Part shown: positions 30,290 to 37,936 of the stretch, piece by piece
Layout: each line of letters begins with the position of its first letter
Numbering within the stretch: the stretch's first letter is position 1
Translations under genes and position numbers: made by a program
The notes under the pieces: model-generated
Databases searched by the model: none
The model's input: only the letters and a program-made list of their open reading frames with translations
What the model was told of the DNA's origin: nothing
NCBI GenBank assembly: GCA_963846915.1
Contig: CAWJXV010000007.1
Coordinates: 62,001 to 126,000, forward strand
From: PALSA-612 sp963846915
GTDB lineage: Bacteria > Actinomycetota > Thermoleophilia > Gaiellales > Gaiellaceae
Length of the DNA stretch: 64,000 nucleotides
Reading direction: 5' to 3'

Positions 30290-31192
30290 GTGCGCACGTT
30301 GACGCGCCCGATCCCGCTCGCCGCACTCGTGCTCGCGGGTGCGCTCGCCGCCTGGATTATCACGGTGCAGCGGATGCGCGGGATGGACGCGGGACCGGGC
30401 ACCGGTCTCGGAGGGCTCGGCTGGTACGTCGGCATCTGGGTGACGATGATGGCGGCGATGATGCTGCCGTCGGCCGCGCCGACGGTGCTGCTGTTCGCGA
30501 AGGTCTCGGGCGATCGGGCGCGGCGCGGGCAGGCGGAGCTCGTCCCCACGTGGATCTTCGTCGCGGGCTACCTCGTCGCCTGGACCCTCTACGGGCTCCT
30601 CGCGTACGGGGTCTACCGCGCGGTGATCTCGGCCGGAACCGACTGGCTCGCCTGGGAGCGGTCAGGGCGGTACGTGGCCGGTGGAGCGCTGGTCGCCGCC
30701 GGTGTCTATCAGCTCACCCCGCTCAAGGACGTCTGTCTCCGCCACTGCCGTTCGCCGCTCCACTTCCTGCTCCACGACTGGCGCCAGGGCCGCGCCGGCG
30801 CCTTCCGGATGGGGCTCGAGCACGGCGCATTCTGCATCGGGTGCTGCCTGGGGCTGATGCTCGCCCTGTTCGCGCTCGGCGTGATGAGCCTGTTCTGGAT
30901 GGCGGTCGTCGCCGCCGTGATCTTCGTCGAGAAGCTCGCGCCCCAGGGCGAGCGGCTCGTGCGCGTCTTCGGCGTCGCTCTGATCGCGCTCGGCATCTGG
31001 GTCGCGTCCGCGCCGGCGAGCGTGCCCGGCCTCGTCCAGCCGGACTCGCACGGGGCCGACCTGGCGCGGATGCGGATGATGGGCATGAAGCCCGGGCTCG
31101 AGCCCATGCAGAAGATGAACCCGCGCCGGCGATGGACAAGCGATGCAGGAGACGAATCCCGCGCCGGGCATGAAGATGCGCTAGAGGCTTGA
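30290..31192 (+). CDS. DUF2182 predicted metal-binding integral membrane protein
   Basis: 300 residues with six or more membrane segments. Conserved Cys pairs CLRHCRSPLHF and HGAFCIGCCLGLM, plus MMAAMMLPSAAPTVLLF, identify the DUF2182 family, which is annotated as metal-binding; the transported or bound ion is unknown. The Met- and Arg-rich tail after about residue 262 (ARMRMMGMKPGLEPMQKMNP) may bind metal. The stop codon lies in the left arm of a 166-bp palindrome, so the last residues may be element-derived. Confidence 0.88.
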   Translation: MRTLTRPIPLAALVLAGALAAWIITVQRMRGMDAGPGTGLGGLGWYVGIWVTMMAAMMLPSAAPTVLLFAKVSGDRARRGQAELVPTWIFVAGYLVAWTLYGLLAYGVYRAVISAGTDWLAWERSGRYVAGGALVAAGVYQLTPLKDVCLRHCRSPLHFLLHDWRQGRAGAFRMGLEHGAFCIGCCLGLMLALFALGVMSLFWMAVVAAVIFVEKLAPQGERLVRVFGVALIALGIWVASAPASVPGLVQPDSHGADLARMRMMGMKPGLEPMQKMNPRRRWTSDAGDESRAGHEDALEA

Positions 31193-31348
31193 TGCGAAAT
31201 TGCGCCGACGTCGGGGGCGCTCCAGGCCGAGCGGGCGGTGTGGCCAGTCCGCGTCGCGTAGCAGCGCTACGTGTCGCGACCGGACGCGCCGATCCGGCGC
31301 TGTGCGTGGGGCGTCATCCGGCCCGGTGCATTTTCACATCAAGCCTCT
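31183..31348. repeat. 166-bp nested palindrome, MITE-like, between DUF2182 and pccB
   Basis: The 21-nt ends (31183-31203 and 31328-31348) are inverted repeats with 19 matches, sharing AGAGGCTTGATG exactly. Inner parts match less well, and the exact centre holds GCGTAGC-AGC-GCTACG. It carries no ORF. No clear target-site duplication is visible. The left arm supplies the DUF2182 stop, and the right arm ends 2 bp before the pccB -10 box. Confidence 0.75.
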
Positions 31349-31350
31349 TG

Positions 31351-31356
31351 TACCCT
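31351..31356 (+). promoter_or_regulatory. -10 box (TACCCT) of pccB
   Basis: TACCCT, 6 nt, GTG at 31363, directly right of the 166-bp palindrome. Confidence 0.6.
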
Positions 31357-31362
31357 CACGCC

Positions 31363-32928
31363 GTGGCCGCCACCGAGGACTCCACCCAGGCCAAGCTCGA
31401 CCGGATGCTGGCGCAGCGCGAGGACGCACTCCACCAGGGGAGCGAGCGCGCGGTCGAGCGGCAGCGCTCACAGGGGAAGCTGCTCGCGCGCGAGCGGGTC
31501 GAGAAGCTGCTCGACCCGGGCTCGTTCGTCGAGCTCGACCGCTACGTGCGCCACCGGGAGGTCGAGTTCGGGATGCGCGAGAAGCGGCCCTGGGGCGACG
31601 CGGTCGTCACCGGCCACGGGACGGTCCTCGGGCGCAAGGTCTTCGTCTTCTCTCAGGACTCCACGATCTTCGGCGGCTCGCTGTCCGAGGTCTTCGCCGA
31701 GAAGATCTGCAAGGTCATGGACATGGCCGTCAAGTACGGCTGCCCCGTGATCGGGATCAACGACTCGGGCGGCGCCAGGATCCAGGAGGGCGTCGTCTCG
31801 CTCGCGGGGTACGCCGAGATCTTCTGGCGCAACGTCCAGGCCTCCGGCGTGGTGCCGCAGATCTCGCTCGTCATGGGCCCGTGCGCCGGCGGAGCCGTGT
31901 ACTCCCCGGCCATGACCGACTTCGTCTTCATGGTCGAGGGGTCGTCCTACATGTTCATCACCGGCCCCGACGTGGTGAAGACAGTCACGGGCGAGGAGGT
32001 CACGTTCGAGGAGCTCGGAGGCGCGACGACGCACGCGTCCAAGTCGGGCGTCGCGCAGTTCATCTCGGCCGACGAGGAAGCCTGCCTCGAGGACGCGCGC
32101 TACCTGCTGTCGTTCCTGCCGCAGAACAACCTCGAGCCGGCGCCGTTCGCGCCGCCGTCGGATCCGGTCGACCGGGAGGACGAGGCGCTCGACACGGTGA
32201 TCCCGGACGACCCGGCGAAGCCGTACGACATCAAGCGCGTGATCGAGCTCGTCGTCGACGACGGCGACTACCTCGAGGTGCACGAGCGCTACGCGGAGAA
32301 CATCGTCTGCTGCTTCGCCCGGCTCGGCGGACACCCGGTGGGGGTCGTCGGCAACCAGCCGAAGTCGCTCGCGGGCGTGCTCGACATCGACTCGTCGGTG
32401 AAGGCGGCGCGCTTCGTGCGGACGTGCGACGCGTTCAACGTCCCGCTCGTGACCTTCGTGGACGTGCCCGGCTTCCTGCCGGGGACGGCGCAGGAGTGGG
32501 GCGGGATCATCCGGCACGGCGCCAAGCTGCTCTACGCGTACTGCGAGGCGACGGTGCCGAAGCTCGCGGTGATCACGCGCAAGGCCTACGGCGGCGCGTA
32601 CGACGTGATGAGCTCGAAGCACATACGCGCCGACTTCAACTTCGCGTGGCCGACCGCCGAGGTGGCGGTGATGGGCCCGGAGGGTGCGGTGAACATCGTC
32701 TTCCGCCGCGAGCTCGAGGAGGCCGGCGACCCCGAGGGCAGGCGGGCCGAGCTGATCGACGACTATCGCGAGCGGTTCGCGAACCCGCTCGTCGCCGCGG
32801 AGCGCGGCTACGTGGACGACGTGATCGAGCCACGCCGCACGCGGCCGGTGCTGATCGAGGCGCTCGAGACGGCGCTTTCGAAGCGCGAGCGCAGGCCGCC
32901 GCGCAAGCACGGGAACATCCCGCTCTGA
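31363..32928 (+). CDS. pccB: Acyl-CoA carboxylase carboxyltransferase (beta) subunit, PccB/AccD type
   Basis: 521 residues, normal. Transfers carboxyl from biotin to propionyl-CoA or acetyl-CoA. N-terminal acyl-CoA domain with INDSGGARIQEGV and MGPCAGGAVYSPA oxyanion regions, C-terminal carboxybiotin domain with DVPGFLPGTAQEWGGIIRHG and AYGGAYDVMSSKH. GTG start set by TACCCT 6 nt upstream, which removes 58 residues of read-in. The likely epsilon subunit gene is 2.8 kb away at 35761; the biotinylated alpha subunit is not in the window. Confidence 0.96.
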   Translation: MAATEDSTQAKLDRMLAQREDALHQGSERAVERQRSQGKLLARERVEKLLDPGSFVELDRYVRHREVEFGMREKRPWGDAVVTGHGTVLGRKVFVFSQDSTIFGGSLSEVFAEKICKVMDMAVKYGCPVIGINDSGGARIQEGVVSLAGYAEIFWRNVQASGVVPQISLVMGPCAGGAVYSPAMTDFVFMVEGSSYMFITGPDVVKTVTGEEVTFEELGGATTHASKSGVAQFISADEEACLEDARYLLSFLPQNNLEPAPFAPPSDPVDREDEALDTVIPDDPAKPYDIKRVIELVVDDGDYLEVHERYAENIVCCFARLGGHPVGVVGNQPKSLAGVLDIDSSVKAARFVRTCDAFNVPLVTFVDVPGFLPGTAQEWGGIIRHGAKLLYAYCEATVPKLAVITRKAYGGAYDVMSSKHIRADFNFAWPTAEVAVMGPEGAVNIVFRRELEEAGDPEGRRAELIDDYRERFANPLVAAERGYVDDVIEPRRTRPVLIEALETALSKRERRPPRKHGNIPL

Positions 32929-32935
32929 GCCCGGC

Positions 32936-33400
32936 CTAGTCCTCGCCGTCCCAGTAGTCGAGGGTCGGCCCCGGCCGCGCGAGCATGATCCGCTCTCCGG
33001 CGGCGCTCCGGGCCCCGAGCTTGCCGCTGTCCGGGTATTCGACGATCTCCGGCACGATCAGCGTCGAGATCATCAGGACGCGGACCGGCGAGTCGGTGCG
33101 GTTGCTGACCTGGTGGAACCCGTCCTTCCCGCGCCGGAAGCAGACCACGTCGCCCTCGGCCAGTTCACGCTCGCCCTCGGGAGAGCGCAGCGTCGGCCGC
33201 CCGCGCACGACGAGGAGCCACTCCTCGTTGGCGTGATGTGTGTGGTAGGGCCAGAGCGTGTTCCCCGGCTCGAGCTCGTAGAGGCCCCCGCCGATCAGCT
33301 CCGCGTTGAGCCGTGCGCCGACCAAGGCGGCCTTCGAGCGCCAGCCTTCGCGCTCCTCCGTGCCGTCCCACTCGTCGCCGTTCAGGTTGAAGACGTCCAT
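32936..33400 (-). CDS. Cupin-domain protein
   Basis: 154 residues from ATG 33400. Cupin motif 1 WPYHTHHANEEWLLVVRGRPTL has three His and a Glu for metal, and motif 2 is GDVVCFRRGKDGFHQVSN with the fourth His; likely a metal-dependent or sugar-binding cupin. Similar small cupins are seen as phosphomannose-isomerase-like proteins; substrate unknown. Convergent with pccB, 7 bp apart. Start fixed by TACGCT 7 nt upstream. Confidence 0.88.
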   Translation of the reverse strand: MDVFNLNGDEWDGTEEREGWRSKAALVGARLNAELIGGGLYELEPGNTLWPYHTHHANEEWLLVVRGRPTLRSPEGERELAEGDVVCFRRGKDGFHQVSNRTDSPVRVLMISTLIVPEIVEYPDSGKLGARSAAGERIMLARPGPTLDYWDGED

Positions 33401-33407
33401 GGCGGGG

Positions 33408-33413
33408 AGCGTA
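33408..33413 (-). promoter_or_regulatory. -10 box (TACGCT) of the cupin gene
   Basis: TACGCT, 7 nt, ATG at 33400; lies just past the 3' end of the hpnB-like gene. Confidence 0.55.
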
Positions 33414-33417
33414 CTCG

Positions 33418-34521
33418 TCACCAGGACGCGTGTCGGTGCCGGAGCGCCGAGTCGAGCGTCATCGCGCCGTAGAGGACACCGGCGACCGGGAGCGTGAGCG
33501 TCCAGGCCGGGTTGAGCCGGAAGTACCGGATCGTCGGGAGGTAGAGCGCCGTCATCAGCGCCCACGCGGCTGCGGCGGCGGCGCCCGTCATCGTGCTCCC
33601 GGCCGCGAAGCCGAGAATGGTCAGGATCGGCGGCAGCGGGAACAACAGCAGGAGCAGCGCGATCGTCACCGCGAGCAGCGCCCACGAGTGCCGGAGCTCG
33701 GTGAACGCCGTGCGGCGCACCATTCGCCAGACACCGCCGAAGTCGTGCGCGCGCAGGCTCACGACGTCTCCACGGCTCACGGACAGGCGGATTCGCGCGC
33801 CGGTGCCCTTGACCGCCCGCGCGAGGCTGACGTCGTCGATCACGCGGTCCCGGATCGCGGCGAAGCCGCCCGCGCGATCGAGCGCGTCGCGCCGCAGGAG
33901 CACGCAACCTCCGGCCGCCGCGGCGACCCGGCTGCGCGGATCGTTCACCCGCCGCATCGGGTAGAGCAGGTTGAAGAAGAGGACGAACGGCGGGATCAGC
34001 AGCCGCTCGGCCGGAGACTGGCACCGAAGCCGCGCCAGGCGGCTGTTGAGCGCCAGTCCGGCGGCCTCGCTCTCGACGACGAGTCGGCGCAGCGACCCGG
34101 GCGCGTGCCGGATGTCGGCGTCCGTCAGCAGGTAGTAGTCGGTCTCGCCGGCGGAACGAGCGGCCTGTTCGAGCGCCCAGACCTTGCCGACCCAACCTTC
34201 CGGCAGTTCGGCGCCAGGCACGTGCCCGGCACCGCAGGTACGAGCGACCTCCGCGGTGCCGTCCGAAGAACGGTCGTCGACGAGGATCAGCCGCCAGGCG
34301 CCGGGGTAGTCCTGTGCCAGCAGCGCGGGAAGCGTCGCCGGCAGCACGGCGGCCTCGTTCCGTGCCGGGACGAGCACGGCGACGGACGGCCAGTGTGCGG
34401 GGTCGGGCGGCGGTGGCTCGTCCTCCGCGATCGGCCGCAGGTCCCAGGCCCGCCCCGTGCCGAGCAGCACGCCGATCCAGCCGGCGAGCGACATGAGAGC
34501 AAGCCAAGCGAGCGCGAGCAC
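33418..34521 (-). CDS. HpnB-like glycosyltransferase family 2 protein
   Basis: 367 residues from GTG 34521. N-terminal membrane helix, GT2 domain (VAVLVPARNEAAVLPATLP, LILVDDRSSDGTAEVA, YYLLTDADIRHAPG) and C-terminal membrane helices (LLAVTIALLLLLFPLPPILTIL). The signature GWVGKVWALEQA plus this layout matches hopene-associated HpnB, whose exact reaction is unproven. Between VARTCGAG and LPEGWVGK a dispersed palindrome is read in frame (GHVPGAE), where relatives have unrelated sequence. No other hopanoid gene is in the window. Confidence 0.85.
   Translation of the reverse strand: MLALAWLALMSLAGWIGVLLGTGRAWDLRPIAEDEPPPPDPAHWPSVAVLVPARNEAAVLPATLPALLAQDYPGAWRLILVDDRSSDGTAEVARTCGAGHVPGAELPEGWVGKVWALEQAARSAGETDYYLLTDADIRHAPGSLRRLVVESEAAGLALNSRLARLRCQSPAERLLIPPFVLFFNLLYPMRRVNDPRSRVAAAAGGCVLLRRDALDRAGGFAAIRDRVIDDVSLARAVKGTGARIRLSVSRGDVVSLRAHDFGGVWRMVRRTAFTELRHSWALLAVTIALLLLLFPLPPILTILGFAAGSTMTGAAAAAAWALMTALYLPTIRYFRLNPAWTLTLPVAGVLYGAMTLDSALRHRHASW
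34210..34233. repeat. Dispersed palindrome, copy 6 (inside the hpnB-like gene)
   Basis: 24 nt with two changes from the perfect form (GGCGCCAGGCAC then GTGCCCGGCACC). Read in frame on the minus strand as AGHVPGAE. Confidence 0.8.
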
Positions 34522-34591
34522 CGTCGGACTCTGTCAGCCCCCGCGTCCTCGATCACGTGGTGCGAATCACCGAGTCCACACGCGACGAGTC

Positions 34592-34691
34592 GCCGCGAAG
34601 GCCGGGCTGTGCCCGGGCGTAGCTCGGGCGGCTCGAGACACGACCCCAAGGGGAAGGGGGCTCACGGGGGAAACCGGCCGTTTCCCCCGTG
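34592..34691 (-). repeat. 100-nt two-hairpin 3' element, copy A
   Basis: On the minus strand it starts at the base after the stop of the NlpC/P60 gene: hairpin 1 CACGGGGGAAAC...GTTTCCCCCGTG, then CCCCCTTCCCCTTG, a variable part, CGAGCTAC and hairpin 2 GCCCGGGC-ACA-GCCCGGCC, ending TTCGCGGC. About 87% identical to copy B at 41596-41695. Hairpin 1 could end transcription of the NlpC gene, though no U run follows. Confidence 0.8.
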
Positions 34692-35714
34692 TTAGAGGCC
34701 GGCTTCGGCGAGCGGCCGCCGCGCCCACGCGAAATGCGTGGCGTAGTAGCCGGTCGCGATCGGGGCGAGCGCGACGCCCTGGCCGCTCGAGTGGATCATC
34801 CAGCCGCCGCCGAGGTAGATGCCGGTGTGGTAGACCTGCGCCGGCTTCGAGCGCGGGCCCTTCGAGCCGAAGAAGAGGACGTCGCCCGGCTCGAGGCTCG
34901 CGAACGGGATCCGCTTCGCGGCCGGCACCTCGCCGCTCATCGCGGACGCGGTGCGCCCCTGGAGCGAGTCCGCGAGAGGCGTGCTCTTCGCGTACGGGGC
35001 CAGCCTGTACACGCGCCAGACGAAGCCGGAGCAGTCGAAGCCCCCCGGAACTGCCTTGCCGAGCACGGTCTGCGGCCTTTCGCTCGTTCCCGCGAAGACG
35101 TACGGGTAGCCGATCAGCGAGACCGCCTGCTTCAGGATCGTCTGCTGCCAGCCGGTGACGATCGGGACGGCGATCGTCGCCGAGAGAGCCGTCACGTACT
35201 GCTTCTCCCAGCCCTGCCAGCTGAGGATCTTCGCCGCCGAGAACGCGGCCTCGGCGCGCGAGGCGATGCCGGATGGAGGCGTCTCGAGGTACTCCTGCGA
35301 TTGCGGGTGATCGGTGCGCAAGCCGAGGAGGCGCGCCACGACCTCGGGGCCGAAGCGCGCAGGTGGGTCGAGGCCGGCGGCCACCAGTGCGGCGCGGAAG
35401 CGCGCGGCCGCGGAGCCGAGGCCTTCGCCGCGGACGAGTGCCGCGTCGAGCTGCGCGATCGTGACCGGCGCCGACGGCTCGGCAGGCGGGACAGCCTCCT
35501 TGCCGGTCAGTCCTGCGACGAGGTCGGCGAGATCACCGGCGGTGAGAGGATCGTCCGGACGGAAGTCGGTCGCGTCGCCGCCGAGCAGTCCGGCGGCCGT
35601 GACCGCGTTGATCTGGGCTCGATCCCAGACGCTCGTCCGCGGCGAAGCCGTTGCAGCGAGCGGACAGGCGAGCACCGCGAGCACGGCGACGACGACGAGC
35701 GAACGGCGACCCAC
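34692..35714 (-). CDS. Secreted NlpC/P60 peptidoglycan hydrolase with SLH-like region
   Basis: 340 residues from GTG 35714 (GGGAGAGG upstream). Signal peptide LVVVAVLAVLACPLAATAS. Residues about 30-80 (QINAVTAAGLLGG, FRPDDPLTAGDLADLVAGL) are like an S-layer-homology module. The C-terminal NlpC/P60 domain has the catalytic Cys in GGFDCSGFVWRVY and His in YHTGIYLGGGWMIHSSG. It probably cuts D-Glu-diaminopimelate bonds in cell-wall peptides at the cell surface. Directly followed by the 100-nt element. Confidence 0.9.
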   Translation of the reverse strand: MGRRSLVVVAVLAVLACPLAATASPRTSVWDRAQINAVTAAGLLGGDATDFRPDDPLTAGDLADLVAGLTGKEAVPPAEPSAPVTIAQLDAALVRGEGLGSAAARFRAALVAAGLDPPARFGPEVVARLLGLRTDHPQSQEYLETPPSGIASRAEAAFSAAKILSWQGWEKQYVTALSATIAVPIVTGWQQTILKQAVSLIGYPYVFAGTSERPQTVLGKAVPGGFDCSGFVWRVYRLAPYAKSTPLADSLQGRTASAMSGEVPAAKRIPFASLEPGDVLFFGSKGPRSKPAQVYHTGIYLGGGWMIHSSGQGVALAPIATGYYATHFAWARRPLAEAGL

Positions 35715-35747
35715 CCTCTCCCATCGGTTGTCCCGCTGCGGGTGCAC

Positions 35748-35753
35748 TAGGCT
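35748..35753 (+). promoter_or_regulatory. -10 box (TAGGCT) of the epsilon-subunit gene
   Basis: TAGGCT, 7 nt, GTG at 35761. Confidence 0.6.
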
Positions 35754-35760
35754 CTTTCGA

Positions 35761-35934
35761 GTGACCCTCGAACGGGGCACCCGCATCGAGATCACGCCCG
35801 AGCCGACGCCCGAGGAGCGGGCTGCGATCCTCGCCGCGCTCGACCGGATCCGGGCCGAGGACGAGCGCGGGCCCGGCGCCTGGTGGGAGGCCGGCCTGCG
35901 CGAGAGCGTGCTCGAGGAGGCGGAGGACGAGTGA
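35761..35934 (+). CDS. Acyl-CoA carboxylase epsilon subunit-like small protein
   Basis: 57 residues. The pattern ITPEPTPEERAAILAALDRI, then a Trp-containing GPGAWWEAGLRES, resembles the epsilon subunits (AccE/PccE) of actinobacterial acyl-CoA carboxylases, which bind the alpha-beta complex. It is not next to pccB (31363), and the next gene is a phosphoesterase with 4-bp overlap (GTGA), so partner choice is inference. Leaderless start supported by TAGGCT. Confidence 0.65.
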   Translation: MTLERGTRIEITPEPTPEERAAILAALDRIRAEDERGPGAWWEAGLRESVLEEAEDE

Positions 35935-36641
35935 AGGTCGCGGCGCTCTACGACGTGCACGGGAACCTGCCCGCGCTCGAGGCGGTGCTCGTCGAGGTCG
36001 AGCGCGAGGAGCCCGACGTAGTGCTCGTCGGCGGCGACGTCTCGGCGGGACCGTTCCCGGTCGAGTGTCTCGAGCTGCTGCGCGCGCTCGGCGGGCGCGC
36101 CGTCTGGATCCGCGGAAACGCCGACCGCGAGCTTCACGATTGGCCGGCCGTGCAGCTCTCCGACGAGCAGCGCGCCTTCCTGTGCGGCCTCCCGGAGACC
36201 GTCGTGCTCGACGTCGACGGCCTCGGCCCGGTCCTGTTCTGCCACGGCTCGCCGCGATCCGACGACGAGATCATCACCGAGCGCTCGCCGGAGCTCCGGC
36301 TCGAGGCCGCGCTCGCGGGCGTTCGGCAGCAGACCGTCGTCCACGGGCACACGCACGTCGCCTACGACCGCCGGTTCGGGCTCTACCGGCTGATCTGCCC
36401 CGGCAGCGTCGGCATGCCCTACGCGGACCAGCCGGGCGCGTCCTGGGGTTTGTTCGGCCCGGACTACACGCGGCGCGTCACCCAGTACGACTACGCAGCC
36501 GCAGCGGACCGGATCCGCAGAAGCGAGTGGCCGCAGGCGGAGCAGGTCGCCGCCAACAACGTGCTCACCGTCCCGGCTGCTGACGAGGCGATCGACTTCT
36601 TCGAACGGATGGCCGCCGCCGACGATCTCAGCTTCGGCTGA
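35931..36641 (+). CDS. Metallophosphoesterase family protein
   Basis: 236 residues. Calcineurin-like metal motifs: ALYDVHGNLPALEAVL (D-x-H), VLVGGDVSAGP (GD), WIRGNADRE (GN-D), CHGSP and VVHGHTHVAYDR (GH-x-H). This YfcE/MJ0936-like type hydrolyses phosphodiesters or phosphomonoesters; substrate unknown. Coupled to the epsilon-like gene. Confidence 0.92.
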   Translation: MKVAALYDVHGNLPALEAVLVEVEREEPDVVLVGGDVSAGPFPVECLELLRALGGRAVWIRGNADRELHDWPAVQLSDEQRAFLCGLPETVVLDVDGLGPVLFCHGSPRSDDEIITERSPELRLEAALAGVRQQTVVHGHTHVAYDRRFGLYRLICPGSVGMPYADQPGASWGLFGPDYTRRVTQYDYAAAADRIRRSEWPQAEQVAANNVLTVPAADEAIDFFERMAAADDLSFG

Positions 36642-36665
36642 GCCCGACCTTGGCGGACTGAGGGC

Positions 36666-36947
36666 TTACTGCTCGAGCGGGGCCAGCGTCAGGCCCGCGT
36701 CCCTGAGCCCTGTCCAGTACATCTCGGCGACCTCGCGGTGGCCCGACCAGACGATCGCGCGGCCCGTTGCGTGGATCGTGTCCGCGATCCGCAGCCCCTG
36801 GTCGAACGACACGCCCGGGAGCACGCGAGAGAGCGCCGACGCCACCCCGTCGAACGTGTTGTGGTTGTCGTTCAGGACGATCACGCGCCAGGGATCGTCG
36901 AGCGACGACCCCGAGTCTCGAGAGATGCGCTCGACGGTCTTCGTCAC
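36666..36947 (-). CDS. clpS: ATP-dependent Clp protease adaptor ClpS
   Basis: 93 residues. WRVIVLNDNHNTFDGVASALSRVLPGV is the ClpS core, with the N-degron pocket residues in NDNHNTF; the helix DTIHATGRAIVWSGHREVAEMY follows. ClpS hands N-degron proteins to ClpA or ClpC; clpC is at 1.3 kb. Start overlaps the folE2 stop by 4 bp, so folE2 and clpS are co-transcribed. Confidence 0.93.
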   Translation of the reverse strand: MTKTVERISRDSGSSLDDPWRVIVLNDNHNTFDGVASALSRVLPGVSFDQGLRIADTIHATGRAIVWSGHREVAEMYWTGLRDAGLTLAPLEQ

Positions 36948-37924
36948 GCCGAGAGCCAGGCAGACAGCTCGGTGTGACGCTCGAGCCGAGTGCCGTCCCC
37001 GAGCTCCGCGCGCAGCTCGCCGACCGTGCCGTAGCGCTCGGCCAGCACGTCGTGGCTGTGGATCGTCTCGAAGTTGACCTGTCGCGAGTAGAGGAAGTCG
37101 CCCCCGGCGAGATCGGGATAGGCGTCGAGCGCGCCCTTGAGGGCGAGCCGCACCGAGTCCTCCACGAAGCGCGGCCGCGCGTGTGCCTGCTCGACCACGT
37201 GGAGCTCGTCCGGGCGCTTGAGCAGCTCGTAGATCGGCGCGCTCATCGATCCCTCGACGATCTCGACGAGCCGCTCGGCGTTGATCCCGCCCTGCGCCGA
37301 GCCGACATAGAGCGTCCCGCGGCCGCGCTGGTTGTGCGTGGCGAGCGGGACGAGATCGAGGATCTGCTCGACGTCTGTTTCGCCGAAGCCCGCCTCGGCG
37401 AGCCGCTCGGCCGCGTGGTCGCGAACCATGCCCTGTGCACAGGGGCAGGCGTTGATGCCGGTCGCCTCGACGCCGACGACGCGGCGCGTGCCAGTCGCGG
37501 ACGCGGTCGCGATCCCGACCAGCGAGACCATCTCCTGCGTCGGCAGCTCCGACACCGGTGTGCGGCGCGCCATCGGGTACGACGCAACGATCTTCACCTC
37601 GGCGCGCAGCGCACTCTGACGGGCGAGGACGTGTCCGGCGATGTGCTCGGCCAGCTCCTCGACGAGGAACGCCTCGCCGATCACGACGTCGTCGATCGCC
37701 GCCCCGAAGAGCTCCGGGAAGCGCGACATGTGCACGCCCTTCTGCGCCGGCTCGAGATCGACGAAGCAGTCGATCTGCGCCGAGACCAGCTTCTCGTGCG
37801 GGCCGCGCCGCAGGCGGATCGCCTTGTGCACGCCGGTGACGCCGGCGCGCGAAAGCCCGATGCGCACCTCGGGCGCAGATGCCTGCAGGTCGTTGGCGAA
37901 CAGCCGCGGGTCAGTCGTCGCCAT
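36944..37924 (-). CDS. folE2: GTP cyclohydrolase, FolE2/MptA (type IB) family
   Basis: 326 residues. Forms 7,8-dihydroneopterin triphosphate (or its cyclic form in MptA) from GTP. Family marks: KGVHMSRFPELF, the metal Cys in GINACPCAQGMV and the HNQRGRGTLYVG segment, and the NFETIHSHDV end. FolE2 is the zinc-independent alternative to FolE. No other folate gene is adjacent. TAGCGT lies 6 nt before the ATG and its TAG is the stop codon of the upstream glycosylase gene. Confidence 0.92.
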   Translation of the reverse strand: MATTDPRLFANDLQASAPEVRIGLSRAGVTGVHKAIRLRRGPHEKLVSAQIDCFVDLEPAQKGVHMSRFPELFGAAIDDVVIGEAFLVEELAEHIAGHVLARQSALRAEVKIVASYPMARRTPVSELPTQEMVSLVGIATASATGTRRVVGVEATGINACPCAQGMVRDHAAERLAEAGFGETDVEQILDLVPLATHNQRGRGTLYVGSAQGGINAERLVEIVEGSMSAPIYELLKRPDELHVVEQAHARPRFVEDSVRLALKGALDAYPDLAGGDFLYSRQVNFETIHSHDVLAERYGTVGELRAELGDGTRLERHTELSAWLSA

Positions 37925-37930
37925 GGGCCA

Positions 37931-37936
37931 ACGCTA
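37931..37936 (-). promoter_or_regulatory. -10 box (TAGCGT) of folE2, overlapping the fpg-like stop
   Basis: TAGCGT, 6 nt, ATG at 37924. The TAG is also the stop codon of the upstream gene. Confidence 0.55.
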
